DNA from: a bacterium
GTDB taxonomy: Bacteria; Planctomycetota; UBA8108; UBA1146
NCBI GenBank assembly: GCA_029976805.1
Contig: JAPOLY010000015.1
Location: forward strand, 1 to 41,775
DNA: 41,775 nt
Direction: 5' to 3'
Below are positions 1 through 8,260 of this stretch, piece by piece; position 1 is the first letter of the stretch, and each line of letters begins with the position of its first letter. The notes under the pieces were generated by a model, which made no database searches, had not been told where the DNA came from, and saw nothing but the letters and a program-made list of their open reading frames with translations. The position numbers and the translations under genes were made by a program.

Positions 1-420
1 CAAGCTCTGATTCCTACAGGTTCTGTTACAAATCTTCCTATGGACCTCGTCCTTGTCGATCCGGATGGCATGGAATACTCACCCAATTTTGGAGTTGAAC
101 TCAATGACGGAATCATTGAGGTGATTCAAAGCCCGGTCGAAAAAGAGTTCATACGTGGCGATGTAGACGATAGCGGGCACCTCAATTTGACTGATGCCGT
201 GAATCTATTGTTCTGGCTTTTCTTTGGCCTCTATGAGCCCACCTGCCATGAAACCGGGGATATCAATAATGACGACAACATGAATCTTGTTGATCCAGTC
301 CAGCTACTGTTTTACCTCTTTCTCAACGAAATCCCCCCTGCACAGCCAACGGATGAATGTGGTGTTGATCCAAACCCCAATGACACTCTGACATGTGAAG
401 AGTATCAATCTTGCCCCTGA
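1..420 (+). CDS. Dockerin-like domain protein, C-terminal part
   Basis: The frame is open from the first base, so the gene begins outside the window and only about 139 residues are seen. From about residue 50 there are two EF-hand-like calcium loops, with cores GDVDDSGHLNLTD and GDINNDDNMNLVD, each followed by a hydrophobic helix, which is the duplicated pattern of type I dockerin domains. A Pro-rich linker and a Cys-containing tail (DECGVDP...LTCEEYQSC) follow; this tail is familiar from many planctomycete surface proteins. In its family such a domain mediates calcium-dependent protein docking or marks exported proteins; the partner is unknown. The much larger protein at 26165-28726 ends in a related module. 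The function of the missing N-terminal part cannot be judged. Confidence 0.8.
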   Translation, partial: QALIPTGSVTNLPMDLVLVDPDGMEYSPNFGVELNDGIIEVIQSPVEKEFIRGDVDDSGHLNLTDAVNLLFWLFFGLYEPTCHETGDINNDDNMNLVDPVQLLFYLFLNEIPPAQPTDECGVDPNPNDTLTCEEYQSCP

Positions 421-466
421 TGCGGTTACTGGAATCGTAAAGCCGTCGATAGATTCTCGAGTGAGC

Positions 467-1309
467 TTAGGGAGCTTTGGTGGGGACTTGATTCAGCTGC
501 TGAAGCATCTCTTCAACCTCTGAGTCACTTCCTGACCAGAGAAATGCTTGAAGCCAACCCTCCTCACCAGGAGGTTTCCAGAACCAGTCCGAGTCAATCC
601 TTGTGCCCATAGGTAATCTGAAAGTCAAGGCCGGCGCCTCTCCTTTTATCTCCCCACCTATACCTAACACCGCTTCACTCAATTTTTTGTATCGATCACT
701 GATTCGATCTCGAAACTCATTACGATCGAAACATTTCAGTTTTTCTCGTAGCGAAAAGAGTGCTGAAATAGCAGGTGTACAAGGAGTTTCACCGATCGAT
801 GCGAAGTCTCTGTAGCGCTGAAGGTTCAGGTATCCATCTAACGGATCAACTTGCTTCCAATAGTCACGGCGAATCATTACCAGAGACCAAATTGTGGCAG
901 CTCCAAATTGCTTGGAGCTGACTGTTACTACCGCTTTTGCCTGTCTCGGAAACTCAAAGTATGGCAAAGCAGAAACTGCATCGACGATGTCACACTGACT
1001 GATATCACAGAGTCGAGAATCGTTGGTTTCGTGCTGAACACCAAAGGACCAGGGAGCATGGGGATCATGATGCACCTGAGCCACCCTCTGACTGAAAGCT
1101 CCATCTGTTTGGACCTGAACCTTGCCGCCAAAGGTTCGGATCACACTTTCAATGGCGAGGGAGCCATTCATCGGTACCAAAAGGACATCCCACTCTTCAG
1201 TGGACAAATCAAAGATCTCACGAATATCAGTTTGGACTTGCAGGAAACAGTTCCGAAAATCTTCGCTTCGATGATGAGTGGATTCCTCAGAGTTCGGCCA
1301 AAATCCCAA
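467..1309 (-). pseudogene. Truncated class V aminotransferase (PhnW-like) relic
   Basis: The reading frame aligns by eye with class V PLP-dependent aminotransferases of the 2-aminoethylphosphonate:pyruvate / alanine:glyoxylate type. Family landmarks occur in order: HHRSEDF near the N-terminus, a DVLLVP strand, TDGAFSQRV in place of NGAFGER, VQHET, DIVDAVS, the putative PLP lysine in VSSKQFG, YLNLQRY and TPCTP. It is about 280 residues against a usual 350-380. The glycine-rich PLP-binding loop is weak, and the N-terminal strand that should precede HHRS is missing. No ATG or clear ribosome binding site exists; the frame is closed by a stop at 1316-1318 and the only early start is a TTG at 1309. 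A run of seven A at 1323-1329 lies just upstream. I judge it a decaying or N-terminally frameshifted gene. It is AT-richer than its neighbours. Confidence 0.6.
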
Positions 1310-1528
1310 AAGCCCTCATCTCAAAAAAACACCCGGCGCTGAGGATGATGCCCCCTTTGCCATACTCTATTAAAAAGCATTGCGTGACGGTGTTGAAGGA
1401 CCCAAGCAGCACAAACCTGTCGCATTCATCCCGCTGAATGCGTATTATAAAAATCAGGAAGCAAGGGCTCTTTCACGGCTTCTTCCCCATTTAGGTGACC
1501 ACTGGTCTGCTCTCTGATCCTCTATGGA

Positions 1529-1556
1529 TTGACACTAGAGTTGATACTTGATTAAC
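1529..1556 (+). promoter_or_regulatory. Possible sigma70-type promoter for the ASPIC/TPR operon
   Basis: TTGACA at 1529-1534 is a perfect -35 hexamer. With a 16-base spacer it is followed by ATTAAC at 1551-1556, a poor -10. It lies 28 bases before the GTG start at 1584, in the divergent gap next to the aminotransferase relic. This is consensus matching only. The rest of 1310-1583 shows no gene. Confidence 0.3.
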
Positions 1557-1583
1557 CACTTGAGATACCCTTGAAGAGGGCCC

Positions 1584-3332
1584 GTGAATTCTGGATTCTT
1601 CAAACTTTTCCTGCTCATGACTGCATTGCTTCTCTCTTCATGCAGTTCCGAAGCCCCCACCGGAGAATCGAAGCCTGTCACCCCACCTCCAGCTTCGGAG
1701 TCGACTTCTTCCTCGCAGCCCAACATCAGTACTTCAGGCTGGTTCAAGGATGTCACTGCGGCATCGGGAGTCGATTTCACCTACCAGACACATATCACCG
1801 AGCAGGGACATCTCGCTGCGGCGGTGGGCGGTGGAATGGCGATCTTCGATGTCGAAGGAGATGGAGATCTCGACCTCTATTTCGTTCAGGCCAATGACCT
1901 CAGTTCCGCAACGGACAAGCAGCCTCCCACCGGGAACAAACTGTTTCTCCAGACCTCTCCCTTGAAGTTTGTTGACGCTACCGAGCAGAGTGGCCTGGGA
2001 GATCTGGGACATGGAATGGGTGTCGCCTGCGCAGACTACGACGGTGATGGAGATATCGACGTCTATCTATGCAACTTTGGCAAGGATGCCCTGTACCGAA
2101 ACAATGGAGACGGAACCTTTACCAATGTCACCGTCGAAGCAGGTATTGGGGTCGAGGGGATCTCCATTTCGGCGGGGTGGATCGACTTTGATCAGGATTC
2201 GGATCTGGATCTCTACATCACCCAGTACATCGAGTTCAATCCAGAAACCGTCTGCAATGACGCTGCCGGCAGGGCAGAGTTTTGCGGACCCAAAGCCTTC
2301 CCTCCATCTCTGGACGTCTTTTTGGAGAACAATGGTGACGGCACTTTCAGGGATATCAGTAAAGAGGTCGGAATCCGTGAATCGGCAGCCGCCAGTCTCG
2401 GCGTGAGTGTCTTCGATTTTGACGAAGATGGACGTACAGATCTTTATCTCGCCAATGATGCTTACGAAAACAACCTGTACCGCAATGTGGAAAAGGGAGG
2501 ATTTGTCGATGAAGCCTCCCTCCTCGGTGCCGCCCTGAACATGAATGGCCAGGCCGAAGCAGGGATGGGAGTCGTGGCAGCAGACCTGGACCGGGATGGT
2601 TTGGCCGATCTGTTCGTCACGCACTTGCTCATGGAGAGCAATACTTTTTACAGAAACCTGGGAGCGGGTATCGGGTTCAATGACGAAACCGGCCAGGCAC
2701 GCCTCGCCTCCAGCAGCATGGCCTATACCGGTTTCGGATTGACCGCTGCCGACATCGAACTCGACGGTGATCTCGACCTCTTGATCGCCAATGGAAAAGT
2801 CACTCGCGGTGACAATCCATTCCCCTGTCAGACTCCTGAGCCCCTGACAGAATACTCTGAACCGAACCTGATCTATCTCAATAACGGGAGTGGCAAATTC
2901 ACTCTCGATGATCAGGTTGGAGGTCTGCTGACCGATACGGTTCGAGTCAGTCGTGGTCTGGTACACGCCGATCTCGATCGGGATGGAGATCTGGACATGG
3001 TCGTCACCCACCTCCATGAACCGAGCCAGATTTTCAGGAATGATGCTCCCCGCTCCGGTTCCTGGTTGACCGTTCGATTGGAACGCGAAGGATCAGACCC
3101 CGTTGCAGAGGGAGCGAGTATCCAGGCTTCAGATGGAAAAGTACCTCTGGTGCGAATCCATTCAGCCTGCCGCGGGTATGCTTCTTCTTTTCCCCATGAG
3201 GTACATTTCGGAGCCATTGATCCCGGAAAACAGCTCACAGTATTCTGGCCCGGTGGAATCGAGGAGATCTTCGAGGTCCCCGAATGGAATCAACACGTCA
3301 CACTGAAATTCGGAGAAGGAAACAAACCATGA
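1584..3332 (+). CDS. ASPIC/UnbV and FG-GAP repeat lipoprotein (CRTAC1-like)
   Basis: A 582-residue exported lipoprotein. The GTG start follows AAGAGGG by 3 bases. Residues 5-20 form a hydrophobic signal ending in a lipobox with Cys20 (LLSSC). The body carries repeated acidic calcium loops of the FG-GAP/VCBS type, for example DVEGDGDLDLY, DYDGDGDIDVY, DFDEDGRTDLY, DLDRDGLADLF and DLDRDGDLDMV, which should fold as a beta-propeller. From about residue 491 to 570 there is an ASPIC/UnbV domain (GSWLTVRLEREG, SSFPHEVHFG, VFWPGG). Such proteins are surface-exposed calcium-stabilised propellers, usually of unknown ligand. The stop overlaps the ATG of the following TPR gene by two bases of ATGA, so translation of the two is probably coupled. 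Confidence 0.93.
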   Translation: MNSGFFKLFLLMTALLLSSCSSEAPTGESKPVTPPPASESTSSSQPNISTSGWFKDVTAASGVDFTYQTHITEQGHLAAAVGGGMAIFDVEGDGDLDLYFVQANDLSSATDKQPPTGNKLFLQTSPLKFVDATEQSGLGDLGHGMGVACADYDGDGDIDVYLCNFGKDALYRNNGDGTFTNVTVEAGIGVEGISISAGWIDFDQDSDLDLYITQYIEFNPETVCNDAAGRAEFCGPKAFPPSLDVFLENNGDGTFRDISKEVGIRESAAASLGVSVFDFDEDGRTDLYLANDAYENNLYRNVEKGGFVDEASLLGAALNMNGQAEAGMGVVAADLDRDGLADLFVTHLLMESNTFYRNLGAGIGFNDETGQARLASSSMAYTGFGLTAADIELDGDLDLLIANGKVTRGDNPFPCQTPEPLTEYSEPNLIYLNNGSGKFTLDDQVGGLLTDTVRVSRGLVHADLDRDGDLDMVVTHLHEPSQIFRNDAPRSGSWLTVRLEREGSDPVAEGASIQASDGKVPLVRIHSACRGYASSFPHEVHFGAIDPGKQLTVFWPGGIEEIFEVPEWNQHVTLKFGEGNKP

Positions 3333-4516
3333 TTCGAGACTTCGGTGGACTCCCCCTCAAATCTTTCAGGGTGGCATTACTGCTTCTGATTTCCATATTC
3401 CTGATTCAAATCTCGGAAGCAGGCTCCCAATCCACCGAAAAAACGATGGATACTCCTTTTGACGTGAATGAACTTGTCGACGAGGACACCGCTCTTCCCG
3501 TGCGGAAAGCGCTCGTCGGCTGTGACCTTATCAGCCAGTCCAGTCGCTTCCGGAATGAGGGTCAAATGGCATTGGCGATCCAGCTCGCCGCCTACGATTT
3601 TCATGAATCAGCCGTCAAGGTTTTACGCGAAATTCTCAACCGGGATGCGAACTTCCATGAGTGTCACTACCGATTGGGCTACTCCCTCGAATTGTCCGGG
3701 ATGGTCGATGAAGCGCTGGAATCTTTTCGACGTTACCTCGAACTCGAACCGAGTCACTCCGTCACCCTCTACCGAATCGGCGAGCTTCTGAATCGAACCG
3801 GTGAAATTGAGGAATCAAATCAGTTTCTGAACCGCTATTTGAAGTCGAACCCGACTTGCCCTGCGGCTCATCGAAGGATCGGTCAGAATTTGCTCGCTCT
3901 CAACAAGCCGGAAGAGGCCCTCCCCGCCCTTCTGGTAGCCAAAGATCAATATCCCCTGGATCGGGGAACATTGACCGCTCTCTCACAGGCCCAGCTGCGA
4001 TCCGGTAACCGGGAAGAAGCTCAAAAGCTGCAGGAAACCCTCGCTCTCTTGCGCAGTGGAGAGCGGACCGAAACTCCAATATCCATCAGCGATTCGCTGA
4101 TCCAGGTTCAAAACAAACTCAATAAATCTCCCGCACACTGCCTCGACCAGGCTGTGAATCTGGAAACAAAAGGATTCTACGCCAGTGCCAATGTCTATCT
4201 TGAACTGGCAGCGCAAGGAATCCCCGATGCAGCTGCGGTACATGATCGAATCGGAAGAAATTGTTTCCGTCTGGGACAATATGCTGAAGCTCTGCAGTCC
4301 TATGACAAGTCCCTGAAGTTGGAGCCAGAGAGAATCAGTGCTCTTTTCAATCGAGCCTCACTTCTGTTCGGAATGGGAAGGGTCACAGAGGCGAATCAGG
4401 ATCTGCAATCACTGCTCTCGGTGAACCCAGACCACACGGAATCCCAGATCCTGAAATCGCAGATCGAATCCTTCAATAAAAGGCAGGCCCAAAACGAAGG
4501 TGTTGGGAAACCATGA
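3329..4516 (+). CDS. Exported TPR-repeat protein
   Basis: A 395-residue protein. The start is placed at the ATG of the ATGA overlap with the preceding stop (3329-3332), preceded by GGAGAAGG; an in-frame ATG at 3284 would extend 15 residues into the upstream gene and is less likely. Residues 13-30 form a hydrophobic signal or anchor (ALLLLISIFLIQ) with a possible signal peptidase I site after SEAGS. From about residue 75 onward there are at least six degenerate tetratricopeptide repeats, with pattern residues such as YRLGYSLELSG, YRIGELLNRTG, HRRIGQNLLAL and DRIGRNCFRLGQ. TPR proteins are scaffolds for protein contacts. Its place between an ASPIC lipoprotein and a TPR lipoprotein suggests all three act together outside the cytoplasm; the process is unknown. 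Confidence 0.9.
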   Translation: MIRDFGGLPLKSFRVALLLLISIFLIQISEAGSQSTEKTMDTPFDVNELVDEDTALPVRKALVGCDLISQSSRFRNEGQMALAIQLAAYDFHESAVKVLREILNRDANFHECHYRLGYSLELSGMVDEALESFRRYLELEPSHSVTLYRIGELLNRTGEIEESNQFLNRYLKSNPTCPAAHRRIGQNLLALNKPEEALPALLVAKDQYPLDRGTLTALSQAQLRSGNREEAQKLQETLALLRSGERTETPISISDSLIQVQNKLNKSPAHCLDQAVNLETKGFYASANVYLELAAQGIPDAAAVHDRIGRNCFRLGQYAEALQSYDKSLKLEPERISALFNRASLLFGMGRVTEANQDLQSLLSVNPDHTESQILKSQIESFNKRQAQNEGVGKP

Positions 4517-5961
4517 AAATTCTTCGAATGGTTCACTCCTGCCTTAAAGGGTTCATGCTCCTGATACTGGTGCTCGCAGGTTGCTCCAGCCCGGAACCGG
4601 GTCCGGTAACACAGAGCACGATGACCGGCCGCTACGACACCTTACAGAAAGCCGCCGTCAATCAGGCTCGCAGCAAAGCTCTCCGTTCTCCGAAGAATGC
4701 TGAAGATCGAGCCAGGTACGCCTATGCACTCAGCGTTCACGGCCTCCACGAGGATGCCGCCTACGAGTTCTCCAATGCACGGCTGCTCGATTCCAGCTCC
4801 CCTCTCTGGCACTACCGCACCGCAAGATCGGAGTACGAATCGGGTCTCAACAAGGCCAACCCAATTTCAGGTTTGGAAGAGGTCACCCGCAAGTTTCCGG
4901 CCTACCTCCCTGCCAAACATTTTCTTGCCACCGCGTATCTCGACCTGGGACAGATGGACAAAGCCTGGAACCTGATCCTCGAGTGCCTGACACAAGCCCC
5001 CCGCTCCAATCCCCTATTGGCAACACAGGCAGAAATCCTGCTCGATTCCGGTTTGCACAAACAGGCTCTGGAGATCCTCAAGGCGATCACGGAAAGGGAT
5101 ACCCGAACGCCCTTCTATTATCGCCTTCTGGGAGAAGTCTACCTGCTGGAGGGGAATGCCGTTCCGGAGCAGGTGGAAAACATGCTGGTACTGGCAACAC
5201 CCAGTGAGCGCACCATCGTTCTCGATCCTCTGGAACAGAAATTTCTGAAACAGAAAACAGGCCGGGATCATCAGATTCGTCAGATTCGGGCCAATCTGCG
5301 CGGAGGCAACACTGCAGCCGCAGACAAGTTGGCTCAACCACTGCTCAATGCTTTTCCCGGTGACCCCGGTATCCGCAATCTGGTTGCCCAATGCATGCAT
5401 GCTGCGGGACGCTCTGCGGAGGCCCGGAAGGTTCTAGAGGATATTCCGAGTGAGTTCAAGACCGACAGCAGTAACCTCTTGCTGGTGGATATTCTGGTTC
5501 AGGAAGCTCAGGATCTGCAGACTCAGGGAGCCAATTCGTCTTCCCAGCGAAAAATCCGCCGTGCCCGCGATATTGCCAACGATGTCATCGGCAATACTCC
5601 ATCGGACTGGAAAGCCCACTTCGTTCTCGGCAAGTGCCTTCAACTTTTGAATGACCTTCAGGGGGCAAAACGTAGCCTGCTGACTGCTCTCTCACTCAAT
5701 CAACAGAATATTCCCACGGCATTTCGTCTTTTTGAGGTGGCCACACAGCTGAACGACAGGGAGACCGGTAAACAGGCACTGGATACAATCCTCGTGATCG
5801 AACCTGAAAATCTTCTCGCCAATATCCAGCGGGGCTTGCTGGCTGTTTCGTTCGGCGATATTGAAACTGCGAAAACCTGCCTTGAGCGCTCATCCAAAGT
5901 CGACCCGGCTCACGAAGGCGTAAGAGTTTTGAGAACGAGAATTCGCTCCTTCAAAAATTGA
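4513..5961 (+). CDS. TPR-repeat lipoprotein
   Basis: A 482-residue protein beginning at the ATG of an ATGA overlap with the previous stop. The N-terminus has basic residues, a hydrophobic stretch and lipobox LAGC with Cys24, so it should be a lipoprotein. The mature part is made of helical TPR-like repeats (for example ARYAYALSVHGLHEDA, FLATAYLDLGQMDKA, LLGEVYLLEGN, FVLGKCLQLLNDLQGA, LLAVSFGDIETA). No enzymatic motif is visible. It is the last gene of the three-gene operon that starts at 1584 and meets the convergent thioesterase gene after 24 bases. The role is probably to organise or recruit other envelope proteins; this is inference from fold and location. Confidence 0.9.
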   Translation: MKILRMVHSCLKGFMLLILVLAGCSSPEPGPVTQSTMTGRYDTLQKAAVNQARSKALRSPKNAEDRARYAYALSVHGLHEDAAYEFSNARLLDSSSPLWHYRTARSEYESGLNKANPISGLEEVTRKFPAYLPAKHFLATAYLDLGQMDKAWNLILECLTQAPRSNPLLATQAEILLDSGLHKQALEILKAITERDTRTPFYYRLLGEVYLLEGNAVPEQVENMLVLATPSERTIVLDPLEQKFLKQKTGRDHQIRQIRANLRGGNTAAADKLAQPLLNAFPGDPGIRNLVAQCMHAAGRSAEARKVLEDIPSEFKTDSSNLLLVDILVQEAQDLQTQGANSSSQRKIRRARDIANDVIGNTPSDWKAHFVLGKCLQLLNDLQGAKRSLLTALSLNQQNIPTAFRLFEVATQLNDRETGKQALDTILVIEPENLLANIQRGLLAVSFGDIETAKTCLERSSKVDPAHEGVRVLRTRIRSFKN

Positions 5962-5972
5962 GCGTGTCCCTG

Positions 5973-5989
5973 TTGAGGATACCCCTCAA
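5973..5989. terminator. Short inverted repeat between convergent genes
   Basis: TTGAGG (5973-5978) pairs with CCTCAA (5984-5989) around a 5-base loop, in the 24-base gap between two convergent genes. The stem is only 6 bp, there is no clear T tract, and the right arm covers the thioesterase stop codon. A bidirectional terminator is possible but weakly supported. Confidence 0.3.
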
Positions 5990-6465
5990 TCCCCTTTGTG
6001 GCGGTGCTTTCGGCGTGCCTCACTACGCTCGATGGCTTCCTTGAACCTGCGCTCCTCTTCAGGAGACGTGGAAACCAATTCGGGAACCTCCACCGGGTTT
6101 TTGAGGTCGTCGAGAGCGACAAAGGTCAGATAGGCACTCGAAGTATGAGTGATATCGCCGGTTCGAGGGTCCTCACCCTCCACACGAACACCCACTTCCA
6201 TCGAACTGCGACCGGTGTGATTGACCATCGCCTTGAGAATCATGAAGTGTCCACCTGGAATCGGTGCCAAAAATTCCACATTGTCCATCGCCGCCGTCAC
6301 CACCGGCCTGCGACAGTGACGCATGGCAACCATGGCACAGGCCAGATCCATCAGGTGGAGCACTTTGCCGCCGAGGACATTGCCATGACTGTTGGTATCG
6401 TTGGGCAGGACCAGCTCACGCATCTCCACGGCACTGTCAGCGGGTTTCTTTTGTTCTCGGCTCAA
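5986..6465 (-). CDS. Acyl-CoA thioesterase, hotdog fold (YciA/BACH-like)
   Basis: A 159-residue hotdog-fold protein. The N-terminal region ELVLPNDTNSHGNVLGGKVL is the signature of the acyl-CoA hydrolase family that includes YciA and the brain acyl-CoA hydrolase: the Asn/His pair and the Asp in HLMDLAC lie in or near the active site. TAAMDNVEFLAPI and a conserved SSAYLTFVALDD strand follow. The C-terminus is a charged tail rich in Glu, Arg, Lys and His. The reaction is hydrolysis of acyl-CoA thioesters to free acid and CoA in the cytosol; the preferred chain length cannot be read from sequence. The gene lies downstream of the polymerase X gene on the same strand, with a 22-base gap. Confidence 0.9.
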   Translation of the reverse strand: MSREQKKPADSAVEMRELVLPNDTNSHGNVLGGKVLHLMDLACAMVAMRHCRRPVVTAAMDNVEFLAPIPGGHFMILKAMVNHTGRSSMEVGVRVEGEDPRTGDITHTSSAYLTFVALDDLKNPVEVPELVSTSPEEERRFKEAIERSEARRKHRHKGD

Positions 6466-6487
6466 TGGAGTCCCCTCTCAGGTGTTC

Positions 6488-8245
6488 TCAACTCTTGTGG
6501 CAAAGGTTCAGACGCTTCAGATACTCTTCAGGGTTCATGCAGTTCGTCACCTGGCTGGAGTTGAAGCCCATCTTGCGAGCAACTGCAACCCCATACTCCA
6601 CATCACGCAAACCCTGTGTGGAGTGTGCATCGGGATGGATTCCAATGTCCACCCCCAGCTCGAGAACTCTTCTTCCCCAACGCCAATCCAGGTCGAGACG
6701 ACGGGGGTGAGCATTCAATTCCACGATCACCTTTTCTTCGGCAGCCACTGAGAGCAGGTAGTCCAGATCGATTTCGTACCCATCCCGCTGAAGCAACAGT
6801 CGACCGGTGGGATGCCCCCAGACCGTCGTGGCGGGATGACGCAGGGCATTTTCGATACGGGCCGTCTGCTCCGCTCTGGGCAAACTGAAGGAGGAGTGCA
6901 CACTGACGACGACATAATCCAACTCTGCCAAAACTTCATCGGGGTAATCGAGGGAACCATCCGCAAGAATGTCGCTCTCGATCCCCTGTAACAATGTCAT
7001 GTGCGGGAAGTCGCCTCGAATCTCTTCCAACTCGGCACGCTGTTCGGCCAGTTGTTCAATACTCAATCCACCGGCGTAGGATGCGGTTCTCGAATGGTCC
7101 GCCGTTCCGTAGTAGACCCACCCCAGATCTGAAGCTGCCTGTACCATTTCACGCAGGGTGGCCTTGCCGTCGGACCAGGTAGAGTGGCAGTGGAGAACCC
7201 CTTTGACGTCCTGCTCAGAGATCAGCGGCTCCCATTCGGCAGAGCGGGAATGCAGGTCAGCCGCTTTTTCCAACTCACCCAGATCCTCCCGCAACTCAGG
7301 AGGGATCCAGGCCATATCCAGATGTCGGAAAATATCCTGTTCCTCGGGAGTCGGCAGGGCCGCACCCTCTTCATCCCAAAGCCCATATTCGTTCAATTTC
7401 CAACCGCGCTCGCGTGCCCTTTGGCGCAATCGCGTGTTGTGTTCCTTGCTGCCGGTGAAGTAATGCAGTGCTGGAGCGAAGGCGACCGGTTCGACGACTC
7501 GCAGATCGACACCCACTCCCTCTTCCGAAAGGATTCTCGATTTGGTCTCCCCTTCTGCCATCACCTCGCGAATTCCCTCTACCGACATGAAAGCCTCGCG
7601 AACAGGAATGGGATCCAGCGTCCCGACCAGAACGTCGATGTCACCGATGGTTTCCCTGTTGCGACGAAGTGAACCCGCCACTTCCGCCCGTTCTACTCCG
7701 GGTACGGATTTGACGGCGTCCAGAAACCTCTGGGCGACGGCTCGGGCCTGGGACACCAGATGGCGCCCGGCAAAGCGGCGCAAGTTGTTGATCCCTTTCA
7801 GGATGGAGTTTTCAGACGTCTGGCCGAACCCGGCGAGAGCCTGAATACGGTTTTCCTGACACGCCTCTTCCAGTTCGTCGACCGATTCAATCTCCAGTTC
7901 TTCATAGATGACACGAACTTTTTTGGGACCGAGTCCGGCAATCTTCAGAAGATCGAGCAGGCTTTCAGGAACGAGACTGCGAATCTCTTCCTCTGCTTCA
8001 CTCTCCCCTTCCAGGACCCACTCCTCGATGAGGCCCGCCAGTCCTTTGCCGATTCCCTGAATCGACGTCACCTTTCCGTCCTGAACCAGAGAGACCAGGT
8101 CTCCCTGCCAGTTTTCCAGGGCCCGTGCGCCATTGGCAAATGCGCGCACCTTGAAAGGACTGGATCCGGAGATTTCGAGGATGTGTCCCAACTCGACAAG
8201 GGTCTTGCAGATCTCATCCTTGCTCAGACTCGAGGTTTCAGACAT
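6488..8245 (-). CDS. polX: DNA polymerase/3'-5' exonuclease PolX
   Basis: A 585-residue family X DNA polymerase fused to a PHP nuclease domain, the standard bacterial PolX arrangement. Residues 1-160 hold the helical 8-kDa-like region with helix-hairpin-helix stretches (SIQGIGKGLAGLIEE, IAGLGPKKVRVIYEE). The nucleotidyltransferase signature GSLRR (191-195) with DIDVL (202-206) supplies metal-binding aspartates. The C-terminal PHP domain starts near 348 with HCHSTWSDG (352-360), followed by ADHS, an HP in WGHPTG, and DAHS, so the metal ligands look intact. PolX proteins act in gap-filling repair with proofreading. The ATG follows AAGGA by 7 bases. RimK-like gene 8261-9136 lies 15 bases upstream and is probably co-transcribed. 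Confidence 0.95.
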   Translation of the reverse strand: MSETSSLSKDEICKTLVELGHILEISGSSPFKVRAFANGARALENWQGDLVSLVQDGKVTSIQGIGKGLAGLIEEWVLEGESEAEEEIRSLVPESLLDLLKIAGLGPKKVRVIYEELEIESVDELEEACQENRIQALAGFGQTSENSILKGINNLRRFAGRHLVSQARAVAQRFLDAVKSVPGVERAEVAGSLRRNRETIGDIDVLVGTLDPIPVREAFMSVEGIREVMAEGETKSRILSEEGVGVDLRVVEPVAFAPALHYFTGSKEHNTRLRQRARERGWKLNEYGLWDEEGAALPTPEEQDIFRHLDMAWIPPELREDLGELEKAADLHSRSAEWEPLISEQDVKGVLHCHSTWSDGKATLREMVQAASDLGWVYYGTADHSRTASYAGGLSIEQLAEQRAELEEIRGDFPHMTLLQGIESDILADGSLDYPDEVLAELDYVVVSVHSSFSLPRAEQTARIENALRHPATTVWGHPTGRLLLQRDGYEIDLDYLLSVAAEEKVIVELNAHPRRLDLDWRWGRRVLELGVDIGIHPDAHSTQGLRDVEYGVAVARKMGFNSSQVTNCMNPEEYLKRLNLCHKS

Positions 8246-8260
8246 GGGATTTCCTTCCGA

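Noticed and set aside
2067-3017. A 316-codon frame antisense to the ASPIC lipoprotein gene
   Set aside because: Repeated Val/Ile/Glu patterns come from reading the Asp-Gly-Asp calcium repeats backward; no independent evidence for a gene.
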